From the NCBI GenBank assembly GCA_027009605.1, contig JALVCY010000184.1, forward strand, positions 1 through 14,474: DNA of 14,474 bases, in the 5' to 3' direction. Both the position numbers and the translations under genes were made by a program. Of the stretch, positions 1 through 7,251 are shown one piece after another (position 1 is the first letter of the stretch; each line of letters opens with the position of its first letter). Source of the DNA: Saprospiraceae bacterium. Lineage in GTDB: Bacteria; Bacteroidota; Bacteroidia; Chitinophagales; Saprospiraceae. The notes below the pieces were generated by a model, which made no database searches, was not told where the DNA came from, and saw nothing but the letters and a program-made list of their open reading frames with translations.

Positions 1-106
1 TTTGGAGCAGATTCAGGGTTTTATCCTAAGTCATTTCTAGAATGGTATAAAAACGTTTTTTGGGGGATGTGGAGTATGGTTTTTTCTATTTTTTTACGAA
101 ATCCTT
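1..106. repeat. Direct repeat, copy 1 of 3 (gene-tail plus 3' flank repeat)
   Basis: These 106 bases match 3489-3594 without a mismatch, and bases 31-106 match 9761-9836 with 7 mismatches and no gaps. The first about 15 bases are the right end of the palindromic element described at 3324-3503, so an upstream copy probably lies just outside the window. Read on the minus strand, the other end carries the last codons of a protein (KDFVKK then TAG at 86-88), the same tail as the complete gene at 9816-10703. Similarity continues weakly to about base 118, with two bases missing where the other copies have the Trp codon. It is therefore a broken gene tail plus its downstream flank. Confidence 0.85.
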
Positions 107-193
107 AGACACTATCTCTTATTGATTAAAAAAGTACAGCCCCTTTGTAACGTCTATTTTAATAGGTGCTATATCTCTTAGCATATAGTCAAG

Positions 194-224
194 TTGGTTA
201 TGTCGGACTAAATTAGTACCTTTG
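194..224 (+). promoter_or_regulatory. Bacteroidota-type promoter of the IS630 transposase
   Basis: TTG at 194-196 and TACCTTTG at 217-224 are separated by 20 nt, matching the known Bacteroidota -33/-7 pattern (TTTG, 19-21 nt, TAnnTTTG). The -33 part lies within the left inverted end. Transcription would begin near 229-232, so the coding start should be downstream of that. Confidence 0.65.
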
Positions 225-235
225 CAGAAAAAACC

Positions 236-697
236 ATACCCAGGAAAATCTACCATGTTGATTTAACAACCGAAGAAAAGACGAAACTAGAAAACATTGC
301 AAAGAAGCGCAAATCGACAAGCCAAATAGTTAGACGTTGTAAAATACTATTGGCAGCAAATCGACAAGGCGAAAAAAAATGGACTGATGCTCAAATAGCG
401 CAACAATATGAAGTCAGCACACGAACGATAGAACGGTTACGAGAACGGTATGTACTAGAAGGACTAGATGTTGCTTTGAATGGCAAACCCCGTTTAAATT
501 TGCATAAAAAAATATTTGATGGAGAAGTGGAGGCTAACTTGATTGCGCTTCGATGTAGTGAGCCTGAATTAGGACGTAGTGACTGGACGTTACGCTTATT
601 GGCAGATAAGATGGTGGAATTGAATTATGTAGAAAGCATAAGCCATGAAACTGTTCGTCAGATATTAAAAAAAACGAAATTAAGCCTTGGCGAGTAG
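236..697 (+). CDS. IS630-family transposase, N-terminal part (orfA, DNA-binding half)
   Basis: This is the first half of the transposase. The translated frame shows the family's DNA-binding region: RKIYHVDLTTEEKTKLENIA, then a helix-turn-helix (WTDAQIAQQYEVSTRTIERL) and the linker RYVLEGLDVALNGKPR. The frame is open from 212 (TAA at 209-211), and conserved residues begin by about 242. A TTG start at 350 would therefore delete real sequence. No in-frame ATG, GTG or TTG exists between the predicted transcription start and 350. Only weak codons such as ATA (236) or ATC (248) are available, and the ATG at 255 is in another frame and ends after three codons. Either a rare start is used or this copy has a small 5' indel in the A6 run at 228-233. 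The start given is approximate. The frame ends at TAG 695-697, just past a slippery A run that joins it to orfB. Confidence 0.75.
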   Translation: MPRKIYHVDLTTEEKTKLENIAKKRKSTSQIVRRCKILLAANRQGEKKWTDAQIAQQYEVSTRTIERLRERYVLEGLDVALNGKPRLNLHKKIFDGEVEANLIALRCSEPELGRSDWTLRLLADKMVELNYVESISHETVRQILKKTKLSLGE

Positions 698-718
698 CAG
701 AATGGGTAATCCCCAAGG
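667..718 (+). promoter_or_regulatory. Probable -1 programmed frameshift site of the transposase
   Basis: Eight A residues (667-674) contain the heptamer A AAA AAA in phase with orfA (TTA AAA AAA ACG). Slipping back one base gives ILKKNEIKPW, the expected IS630 family sequence with nothing gained or lost. A possible stimulatory stem follows: CCTTGG (685-690) pairs with CCAAGG (713-718), starting 11 nt after the heptamer. The zero-frame stop TAG at 695-697 lies between the stem arms. Loss of one A from an original run of nine would look the same, so programming is likely but unproven. Confidence 0.6.
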
Positions 719-1365
719 TGGATTCGGAGTTTGTGTGTGCCATGGAGAATGTTTTATATGCTTATGCACGTCCATACGATGAAAAAAAACCAGTTGTTTG
801 TTTTGACGAATCGCCCAAGCAATTGGTCAGTGAATTGCGCTGTTCATATATGGATGACAAAGGCGTTAAATATGAAGATTGTGAGTACAAACGAGAAGGT
901 TCAGCAGAAATATTTATGATTACTCAACCGCTTGGAGGAAGAAGAGAAGTATTTGTAGAAGAGAGTCATACAGGAGTTAAATGGGCACAAACTATGGGCT
1001 ATATTGTTGAAGAAATGTATCCAGATGCAGAAAAAGTAACGGTGATAATGGATAACCTTTCTTCTCATAAAGTTCATAATCTATACAAAGTTTTTAACCC
1101 TACAAGAGCAAGAGAAATAAGGAATAGATTAGAAATAATCTATACGCCCAAACATGGTTCTTGGCTTAATATTGCAGAATGTGAACTTAGTGTTTTATCT
1201 ACTCAGGCATTAAAAAAACGTTTTGCTACAAAAGAAGAATTGGAATTACAAGTTCAGGCGTGGACGGAAAAAAGGAATAGTGAGCGAAAAGACGTGGATT
1301 GGCAATTTACAGCTAACGATGCTCGAATTAAGCTCAAACGACTTTATCCGACAGTTTTAATTTGA
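667..1365 (+). CDS. IS630-family transposase, catalytic part (orfB, DDE domain)
   Basis: This is the catalytic half, read in the -1 frame relative to orfA. It carries the three DDE blocks in order: VVCFDESPKQL (first Asp), VIMDNLSSHKV (second Asp, the typical DN), and HGSWLNIAECELSVL (Glu). It ends RLYPTVLI with the stop inside the right inverted end. A separate start is unlikely: the GTG at 718 would lose the conserved KPWRVAEWVIP stretch, which is intact upstream in this frame. It is therefore probably made only as a fusion with orfA, giving about 375 residues, normal for the family. The catalytic residues all look intact, so this copy could be active if the 5' start problem is not real. 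Confidence 0.85.
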   Translation, partial: KKNEIKPWRVAEWVIPKVDSEFVCAMENVLYAYARPYDEKKPVVCFDESPKQLVSELRCSYMDDKGVKYEDCEYKREGSAEIFMITQPLGGRREVFVEESHTGVKWAQTMGYIVEEMYPDAEKVTVIMDNLSSHKVHNLYKVFNPTRAREIRNRLEIIYTPKHGSWLNIAECELSVLSTQALKKRFATKEELELQVQAWTEKRNSERKDVDWQFTANDARIKLKRLYPTVLI

Positions 1366-1703
1366 CTACCTATATACCTATTTCGCCCTAAAGAATGGAC
1401 TACACCATCTCGAATACAGACTATCCCGTCTCCAAAATCTGCATTTCCTGCTTCTGAGCTATAGTCTATTCCTCCATGCCAATCATAATGGTCTGAACCG
1501 GTATCTCTAGGTCCATAATCTGACTTAACATATTCTGTCAAAAATTTAATAGGATTGTCACTATATTCAAAAACCGCATTGATGTTATCATGATTTCCAG
1601 CATTGCATGTAGTGCAATTATAATACTCCACCGAATAATTTTGAGAGAATAACTGAACGCTACATAATATAACTGCTAGTATTAATTTTATTTTCTGATT
1701 CAT
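1344..1703 (-). pseudogene. Secreted M23-family (LytM-like) peptidase, truncated by IS630
   Basis: The protein starts with a Sec signal peptide (MNQKIKLILAVILCSVQLFSQ). It then shows the start of an M23 zinc peptidase fold: YGPRD near residue 63, HGGID (His76, Asp80, the first two zinc ligands), and GDGIVCIRDGVVHSLG. The second zinc motif (HxH) and the rest of the domain are absent. Native sequence stops at residue 112 (base 1368), after which seven codons and the stop come from the IS630 end. Rejoining the two flanks across one TA does not restore a long frame (stop after two codons), so there was probably also a deletion or frameshift. Family members cleave cell-wall peptides outside the cytoplasm; this copy should be inactive. 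Its ATG lies 5 nt after the stop of the upstream lipoprotein gene, so the two formed an operon. Confidence 0.8.
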
Positions 1704-1708
1704 ATTTT

Positions 1709-2722
1709 TTATTTCTTTAAGTACACTTCTGATTGAAAATCCTTTTCATAAAAAAAAGTGAATTTTTTACCATCATCTGAATAACAATCACACCGATCAC
1801 CCCATGTTTCGGCTAAATAAGACTGATCTTGCCAACATTCTTTTGCTAAAGTAGAAAAATATATCACATTCCTTAAGTGATCAAAAATAAAAACAGAATG
1901 TTTTCCTCTTCTATTTGCACAGCTCGCCCCAATGGTCATAACTCCGCGATTTGTCCCTTCAATTACTCCTCCATGAATACACTCTCCATTTTTTTCCTTT
2001 CTTGTAAATACTAATTGCGCTTTAGTTAAGTCATAAGCCCAAAAAGCTGTAGGATGCCTAGCATCTTCATTAATCATTCCGCCAGTTGAGGCATACAAAA
2101 AATTTAAATCCTTTGAAATACCAATTTCTGCAATCTGACCTTCCATGGTAAACCGACCTATCTCTTTACCAATTGAATCCCAAACAATGGCTTCGGACAT
2201 TGCTCCAAACAAGTCGTTTCCATTAGGCTCCAAAGCAAAATAAGTATATTTTGCAATAACAACATCATTCTGCACTTCATATGATAAATCAAACAACACA
2301 GCTGGTGCGAAATCTGGATTGGAGAAATATTTACTATTGACAAAAAAGCCTTGGTTTTTTGTATCGTACTTAAGCAAATAAGTATTCTCGCCATATCCAT
2401 CTAAATATTTTAACTCAACCTCCAAGTCCCCAAACAAAGACACTGCATCTAAAGAAGGAACACTAGCTTTTACCTTATTAGTTCCACCAAAAAACTCAAT
2501 CTTAGGCTCACCTCTATAAGCACCTTCCCCACTTTTTCTTGAATAGAGTTGAAAATTTTTTATTCTTTTAACCCCATTAAGATAATCTGTGGTATCATTT
2601 CGAGTAGCTAAATGATTTGGCTCTATGTTAAAATCTGATTTTTTAGTCACTTTTTGCTGACTCTTACAACCAAACATAAAAAAGAAACCCATAAAGAAAA
2701 AACCAAAAAAATATTTATTCAT
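1709..2722 (-). CDS. Lipoprotein of unknown function
   Basis: The chosen start gives MNKYFFGFFFMGFFFMFGCK, a short lysine-bearing, very hydrophobic leader ending in a lipobox (FMFG before Cys), so the mature protein should be lipid-anchored. An ATG 21 nt upstream (2743) is possible but would put extra residues ahead of the signal. The mature part, about 318 residues, is rich in beta-strand patterns and aromatic residues (AIVWDSIGKEIGRFTMEG, FWAYDLTKAQLVF, HSVFIFDHLRNVIYF) spaced like blades of a WD/YVTN-style propeller, and the C-terminal third has several cysteines (EC, SC, EC, CDC). I do not recognise a named family. It is the first gene of a two-gene minus-strand unit with the M23 peptidase, and it diverges from the XRE regulator, which may control it. 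Confidence 0.8.
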   Translation of the reverse strand: MNKYFFGFFFMGFFFMFGCKSQQKVTKKSDFNIEPNHLATRNDTTDYLNGVKRIKNFQLYSRKSGEGAYRGEPKIEFFGGTNKVKASVPSLDAVSLFGDLEVELKYLDGYGENTYLLKYDTKNQGFFVNSKYFSNPDFAPAVLFDLSYEVQNDVVIAKYTYFALEPNGNDLFGAMSEAIVWDSIGKEIGRFTMEGQIAEIGISKDLNFLYASTGGMINEDARHPTAFWAYDLTKAQLVFTRKEKNGECIHGGVIEGTNRGVMTIGASCANRRGKHSVFIFDHLRNVIYFSTLAKECWQDQSYLAETWGDRCDCYSDDGKKFTFFYEKDFQSEVYLKK

Positions 2723-2898
2723 AATTCCAACATTTTTTACCATTCTGTTTCGCTATAATCATCTACTACGATTACGAGGGTGCAAAATATATTCAACAAA
2801 TACAACTACTACAAAAAAAATAGCCGTATTTCGCACCATATCCTAGCAGGAAAAATCTAATTCCAACATCTACAACCGCAGAGATAAGTAAAATATTC

Positions 2899-2922
2899 AA
2901 TATAGGCAAATTTGCCTATATT
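2899..2922. promoter_or_regulatory. Perfect 24-bp palindrome, probable operator
   Basis: The half-site AATATAGGCAAA is followed directly by its exact reverse complement, with the centre between 2910 and 2911. It lies 31 nt upstream of the XRE regulator start and in the divergent gap facing the lipoprotein gene. A T run follows (to 2926), so on sequence alone it could be a terminator, but no gene ends toward it from either side. A dimer-binding operator for the neighbouring regulator is the better reading. Confidence 0.55.
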
Positions 2923-2952
2923 TTTTCTCTTTCCCTGTCGCACTTTTGCCAC

Positions 2953-3195
2953 GTGGGCTACTCAAAAAACATATTATTTATCCAGTCTTTTGGACAAAAC
3001 CTTCGTAAAATTAGAAAAGACAAGGGATTTACCCAAGAGCAACTAGCCAACGATGCCGATTTGGGAATTAGGCAAATCAGTCGGATTGAACGTGGTATCA
3101 TAAACACTAGCATTAGCCAAGTGTTTGAAATAGCTCAAGCATTAAAAAACCACCCAAAAGAACTATTCAACTTCCCAAGCATAACTAAGACTTAG
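2953..3195 (+). CDS. XRE-family transcriptional regulator (single HTH domain)
   Basis: This 80-residue protein is almost entirely one Cro/C1-type helix-turn-helix domain: FGQNLRKIRKDKGFTQEQLA, then NDADLGIRQISRIERGIINT, then VFEIAQALKNHPKELFNF. The recognition-helix region (RQISRIERG) and the Leu/Phe core are intact. Such stand-alone proteins act as DNA-binding dimers that repress mobile or accessory genes. The only in-frame start is GTG at 2953; no ATG is available and no clear ribosome-binding site is seen. A 24-bp palindrome sits just upstream, suggesting autoregulation and control of the divergent lipoprotein/M23 pair. No toxin gene adjoins it, so it is not obviously an antitoxin. No terminator is evident in the 130 nt that follow. 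Confidence 0.85.
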   Translation: MGYSKNILFIQSFGQNLRKIRKDKGFTQEQLANDADLGIRQISRIERGIINTSISQVFEIAQALKNHPKELFNFPSITKT

Positions 3196-3323
3196 CATAC
3201 TCATCCCATCATTACATCTTTCGACGGTGTCATTCTAAAGCCTTATTTGTTATACTTTCATTATTTTCGGCTTCTTTGCCTGATATAATCATATCAACAT
3301 CGTCAGCGCTATCCCTCTAATGT

Positions 3324-3503
3324 TGAGCTTACCCCTAAAAATTAATTTTTGATTTCTCTCTTGGCTCCACAAAATTTCATTCAGTTTTCGCTCTTATTTT
3401 AACCCACTAAATCTCCCTTAGAAAAGGAGAGTAAAGGTAAACAGAATAAAATTTTGTTCCGTGCTTCAATTCTTGGCTAAAGTGACTTTTTGGAGCAGAT
3501 TCA
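3324..3503. repeat. Compound palindromic intergenic element, copy A
   Basis: The layout shared by all copies is: outer arm (CTCCGAAAAGT-like), middle, inner arm (ACAAAATTTTATTCTGTTT), a small central hairpin, then the reverse complements in mirror order ending CTTTTCGGAGCAGACTCA. In this copy the inner arms are 3369-3387 and 3439-3457, with two or three mismatches because the left arm is degraded. The central hairpin is TCTCC...GGAGA. The left outer arm (TGAGCTTACCCCTAAAA) is also degraded while the right is well preserved. Its right end merges into the direct repeat at 3489-3594. It has no coding capacity. Confidence 0.85.
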
Positions 3504-3594
3504 GGGTTTTATCCTAAGTCATTTCTAGAATGGTATAAAAACGTTTTTTGGGGGATGTGGAGTATGGTTTTTTCTATTTTTTTACGAAATCCTT
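3489..3594. repeat. Direct repeat, copy 2 of 3 (gene-tail plus 3' flank repeat)
   Basis: Identical to 1-106 over all 106 bases. On the minus strand the tail reads KDTTWKDFVKK then TAG (stop at 3574-3576), closely matching DDSVWKDFVKK at the end of the complete gene at 9816-10703. The coding similarity extends to about 3613 and then stops at the left end of palindromic element copy B. Only about a dozen codons of the host gene survive, so this is a remnant of a paralogue cut off by, or recombined with, the palindromic element. Confidence 0.85.
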
Positions 3595-3615
3595 CCAAGT
3601 AGTATCTTTTATTTT

Positions 3616-3810
3616 TGAGTTCGCTCCGAAAAGTTGGGTGCGGTGGTTGGCTCTTGGATCCACAAAATTTTATTTGGTTTCTTTTTAAAAACCCTTCCAT
3701 TGCCGATAGCTATCGGCATCCCTTTGGTTAATGGAAACCGTATGGTAACCAAATAAAATTTTGTTCATCGCTTTAGTTTTTAGCAGCGTGGACTTTTCGG
3801 AGCGGACTCA
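3616..3810. repeat. Compound palindromic intergenic element, copy B (variant core)
   Basis: The outer arms are intact: TGAGTTCGCTCCGAAAAGT on the left, with the right end reading TGAGTCCGCTCCGAAAAGT on the minus strand. The inner arms (3662-3679 and 3747-3764) pair perfectly over 18 bp but differ from the other copies: ATTTGGTT instead of ATTCTGTT, with the matching change in the opposite arm. The core also differs: it contains an 18-bp perfect palindrome, TGCCGATAGCTATCGGCA (3701-3718), enclosed by TTCCATT (3695-3701) and AATGGAA (3730-3736). Confidence 0.85.
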
Positions 3811-4112
3811 GTATTGATTATTATTGTAAACAACCTAGATATAACTCCGAGCAGTATAAATTAAGAATCAGATTAATAACGTTTAGTAAGTCCAATTTTA
3901 ATCAAACTTAGGGCAAAATTTACTTATTTTTTCAAAAAACCACTATTCTGACACTTTCAATCAGAGCTTGCTCCAATCTCCACAAAATTCTAATCCATTG
4001 ATTTCTAGGCAACTAGGGTGACTTATAGATCCTTTTTTGCAAAAAAATTGGTATCAAAGTAAGTGCTAAAACTAAAAAAAATCCTATCTTGCCATCTACA
4101 AAACTTGAGAAA
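3811..4112. other. Intergenic region ahead of the SNF2 helicase gene
   Basis: About 300 bases without a gene. At 3954-3990 is a short dispersed motif (CTTTCAATCAGAGCTT, then TCCAATCTCCAC) that recurs at 8870-8906; both occurrences lie to the right of a palindromic element. The rest is AT-rich. The helicase promoter should lie here, but I find no TAnnTTTG box with a well-placed TTG; TATCTTG at 4085-4091 is the nearest and has no -33 partner. Confidence 0.6.
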
Positions 4113-7100
4113 ATGCAAATTATTCATGGAACTTGGATTCCGCAAGATACGGATTCCTATCTGCAGCTTGGATCATTTTGTCTATGGGTGGAGACCGACC
4201 AAGAATTCCCCAAAAGGAAGAAAAAGGTTCAGCATCCTAGAAGCTTGAAAAAAGATGAACTTGCAACCTTTTTGAAGGACAAATTGGGCTTACCATACCC
4301 TAATCCTAACCACATTTCTACTAAATACATTACTTTGCCGGCCGTTGATGGAGTGCCTTTGAAGTCCTATGAATTGATGCAATTTTCGGATTTTGATTAT
4401 TCGGATGATTATCAATTCAAAACATTTGAGATTGAGTCTTACCAAGTTCCTTTGGAAAGCATTTTTGGTCTCTTGAAAGATATTCATTTTCTTTTTTCTT
4501 TCTCTTCTTCCGAAATACAGATGAGCGCCGGATTACTATTTTGGCATCATTATACGCAAGTATTCAAGGAGTTTATTTTGAAAGATCGGTATATACCCGC
4601 CTTAAAATATCAAGAATTAGACGTTCCGAAAGGGAGACGAAAGAAGAATGATACTCATTTTGAGATTCATCCCACTTGGGCGATTATCTCCGATAAATAC
4701 GATGCAGAAATCCAAAACTTTGCGGACATCATGCCACAAATTTGTGTGGCCACCAGTGAAACCCCGCCAAAAGGAAATGGCTTTTTTTCCCGCAAGGGAC
4801 TACTAAAACACTTCTCGGAAAATGTGCTGCTGCATATCATCCGAAAGACCCCTTCGACACAGGCTTTTGACAAGAGAATCGCCCATTCCTTTTTGTTTGA
4901 TTGCTTTCATGGATATAGATTTGATAATAATGAAGATTACTGGAAGTCAAATGCGGCTTTGGAGAAATACAAACAATGGCAAATTTGGAGTCATAAATTA
5001 AAATCACATCATTCCAATAGTCCATTTGTTTTTTGTTTTAAGCTCGAAGCACCTAAAGCGAAAAAGAAAAATTGGACGGTTCATTTTCAACTTCAATCCA
5101 AAGCAGATCCTTCGCTACAAATAGGGCTAGACGATTACTGGAAAATGAATACCACCGCCCAAAAGCGGATAAAAAAGGAATTTGGCGCAGATTTGGAAAA
5201 GAATATAGTCCTAAATTTGGGCTATGCCGCAAAGATGTATCCCAAGCTTTGGGATGGCTTAGAAACCGATAAACCAACAGAAATTACCCTAACAACAGAT
5301 GATGCTTATGATTTTTTGAAAGAAAGTTCGTGGATTTTGCAAGAGTCTGACTATAAAGTTATCGTACCGACTTGGTGGACACCGGAAGGACGCAGAAAGG
5401 CGAAAATTCGATTAAAAACTTCTTCGAAAAAAGGGAAAAAAACGAGTGCGGCAGGAAAAAGTTTTTTTGGAAAAGATGCCATCGTACAATACCGGTATGA
5501 ACTGGCCATTGGGGGCCAGCCTGTCAGCCCCAAAGAATGGGATGAGTTAGTGAATGCCAAAAGCTCACTGGTTAAGTTTCGGGGCGAATGGTTGGAATTA
5601 GACCAAAATAAAATGAGCCAAATGCTTGATTTTTGGGAGAAGCACGCCGATAAAGAAGCGGAAATTGATGTATTAGGCTTAATGAAATTAGCGGCAGATG
5701 ACGAAGAGTTTGAGTTTGAGCACGATGAAGTCCTTGCGGAAATGATGGCCAAACTCCAAGATAAAACCCGATTTGAAGTCATACCCAATCCCAAAAAACT
5801 TAAAGGAGAATTACGTGACTATCAAAAGAGGGGCGTGTCTTGGCTCCATTATTTGGAAAATTTGAACCTAAACGGATGCCTTGCGGATGACATGGGACTG
5901 GGCAAAACGATTCAAGTTATCGCCTTATTAATCAATGAACGGGAAGACAAAAAGAAGGTTTTGCCGACCTTACTCATCGTCCCTACGTCCGTCATTGGTA
6001 ACTGGAATCACGAAATTAACAAATTCGCTCCGCAACTCACCAATCTAATCCACCATGGTAGTACCCGAATCTCCGATTCAAAAGAATTTAAAAAGACGAT
6101 TGCAAAATACGATACGGTCATTACATCTTTTGCGCTCATCCGCAGGGATGAAAAACTATTTCAATCTGCTAAATGGGAACGTATCGTCTTGGATGAAGCA
6201 CAAAATATCAAAAATCCTAAAGCCGCTCAGACTAAAGCCATCCTAAAATTAACCGCCAAACACCGGCTGGCACTCACCGGGACACCGGTTGAAAACCGCC
6301 TGATGGATTTGTGGTCTATTTTCAACTTCCTGAATCCGGGCTACTTGGAGACTCAAGCAAAATTCAGAAAAATCTTTGAGCTGCCGATTCAAAAAGAAAA
6401 TGACTTAGTCAAAACAAAGGTGCTCAAAAATCTGGTAGAACCTTTTATTTTGCGTCGGATGAAAACGGACAAGAGCATCATCAAAGATTTGCCTGAAAAG
6501 GTGGAACAAAAGGTATATTGTACCCTTTCCAAAGAGCAGGCTTCTCTCTATGAAGCCGTGGTAAAAGATGTCCTAGAGCAAATGGAAGAAGCGGAAGGAA
6601 TTCAGCGAAAAGGCCTAATCCTAGCCTCTCTTGCCAAACTCAAACAAATATGTAATCACCCCGCTCAATTTTTGCAAGATAACAGTGAATTTACAAAGGC
6701 TCGTTCTCACAAATTGAGCCGACTGGTAGAAATGGTCGAAGAAGCGATTGAAAGTGGTGAAAGCATCTTGATTTTTAGCCAATACAAAACCATTGTAGAA
6801 TCATTGAATCAATTCATCCAAGAAAAATTGCGTTATAAAACCTACGTCCTTCACGGGGGTGTCACTCGAAAAAAACGGGAAAAGATGATTTTGGAATTTC
6901 AAGACCAAGATAATCCACCTGCTGTTTTTATTCTTTCGATAAAAGCCGGCGGCGTAGGTATTACCTTGACCAAAGCCAATCATGTATTCCACTTTGACCG
7001 CTGGTGGAATCCTGCCGTTGAAGATCAGGCCACCGATCGTGCTTTTAGAATAGGACAAGAAAAAAATGTCTTCGTCCATAAATTTGTTACGATGGGCACG

Positions 7101-7247
7101 CTGGAAGAACGAATTGATTTGATGATTGAAGAAAAGAAAAAACTTTCCGGCTCCATCGTCGGAGATGACGAATCTTGGCTTAGTGAATTGGATAATGAAT
7201 CCTTTAAAAATTTGATTTCTCTCAACAAAAACGCCGTCTGGGCATAA
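4113..7247 (+). CDS. SNF2-family DNA helicase/translocase (YwqA/HepA type)
   Basis: This 1044-residue superfamily 2 ATPase should move along double-stranded DNA using ATP. ATG 4113 gives MQIIHGTWIP, the family's usual N-terminus; a TTG at 4089 adds eight unlikely residues. About residues 1-395 are the N-terminal region of bacterial SNF2 proteins. Around 400-540 is the SNF2-associated domain (DUF3670-like: IVPTWWTPEGR, YRYELAIGGQPVS, LVKFRGEWLELD). The motor follows: LRDYQKRGVSWLHYL, Walker A DMGLGKT (593-599), LLIVPTSVIGNW, DEAQ (694-697), LTGTPVEN (721-728), LIFSQYKT, IKAGGVGITLT (from 943) and DQATDRAFRIGQ (971-982). All motor motifs look intact. The next gene, a SWIM zinc-finger protein, starts 4 nt later, the conserved partner arrangement seen as YwqA/YwqB in Bacillus subtilis. 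The role is probably DNA repair or remodelling of protein-DNA complexes; it has not been proven for this family. Confidence 0.95.
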   Translation: MQIIHGTWIPQDTDSYLQLGSFCLWVETDQEFPKRKKKVQHPRSLKKDELATFLKDKLGLPYPNPNHISTKYITLPAVDGVPLKSYELMQFSDFDYSDDYQFKTFEIESYQVPLESIFGLLKDIHFLFSFSSSEIQMSAGLLFWHHYTQVFKEFILKDRYIPALKYQELDVPKGRRKKNDTHFEIHPTWAIISDKYDAEIQNFADIMPQICVATSETPPKGNGFFSRKGLLKHFSENVLLHIIRKTPSTQAFDKRIAHSFLFDCFHGYRFDNNEDYWKSNAALEKYKQWQIWSHKLKSHHSNSPFVFCFKLEAPKAKKKNWTVHFQLQSKADPSLQIGLDDYWKMNTTAQKRIKKEFGADLEKNIVLNLGYAAKMYPKLWDGLETDKPTEITLTTDDAYDFLKESSWILQESDYKVIVPTWWTPEGRRKAKIRLKTSSKKGKKTSAAGKSFFGKDAIVQYRYELAIGGQPVSPKEWDELVNAKSSLVKFRGEWLELDQNKMSQMLDFWEKHADKEAEIDVLGLMKLAADDEEFEFEHDEVLAEMMAKLQDKTRFEVIPNPKKLKGELRDYQKRGVSWLHYLENLNLNGCLADDMGLGKTIQVIALLINEREDKKKVLPTLLIVPTSVIGNWNHEINKFAPQLTNLIHHGSTRISDSKEFKKTIAKYDTVITSFALIRRDEKLFQSAKWERIVLDEAQNIKNPKAAQTKAILKLTAKHRLALTGTPVENRLMDLWSIFNFLNPGYLETQAKFRKIFELPIQKENDLVKTKVLKNLVEPFILRRMKTDKSIIKDLPEKVEQKVYCTLSKEQASLYEAVVKDVLEQMEEAEGIQRKGLILASLAKLKQICNHPAQFLQDNSEFTKARSHKLSRLVEMVEEAIESGESILIFSQYKTIVESLNQFIQEKLRYKTYVLHGGVTRKKREKMILEFQDQDNPPAVFILSIKAGGVGITLTKANHVFHFDRWWNPAVEDQATDRAFRIGQEKNVFVHKFVTMGTLEERIDLMIEEKKKLSGSIVGDDESWLSELDNESFKNLISLNKNAVWA

Positions 7248-7251
7248 TATT

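Larger units (their letters stand above)
188..1366 (+). mobile_element. IS630-family insertion sequence, about 1.18 kb
   Basis: The element is bounded by imperfect inverted ends. The left end reads GTCAAGTTGGTTATGTCGGA from 188; the right end, read inward on the minus strand from 1366, reads GTCAAATTAAAACTGTCGGA. Both ends abut a TA dinucleotide (186-187 and 1367-1368), as expected for IS630/Tc1-type insertion into TA. The inside is filled by a two-frame DDE transposase, and its stop codon TGA (1363-1365) lies within the right end. On the minus strand the insertion truncates an M23 peptidase gene at 1368-1703. Length, target and transposase motifs all fit the IS630 family; the exact ISfinder name cannot be given without a search. 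Confidence 0.93.

Noticed and set aside
2899..2926. Palindrome plus T run as a terminator
   Set aside because: Both adjacent genes start from this gap and point away from it, so no transcript is expected to end here.
2953..3195. XRE protein as the antitoxin of a toxin-antitoxin pair
   Set aside because: No small toxin-like open frame adjoins it on either side.
3230..3316. Short minus-strand frame reading DSADDVDMIISGKEAENNES and ending in TGA, just left of palindromic copy A
   Set aside because: It may be the tail of a gene cut by the element, but 28 residues without homology or a start are too little to annotate.
3509..3700. 63-codon minus-strand open frame
   Set aside because: It runs across the direct repeat and palindromic copy B in a frame different from the true gene tail (WKDFVKK).
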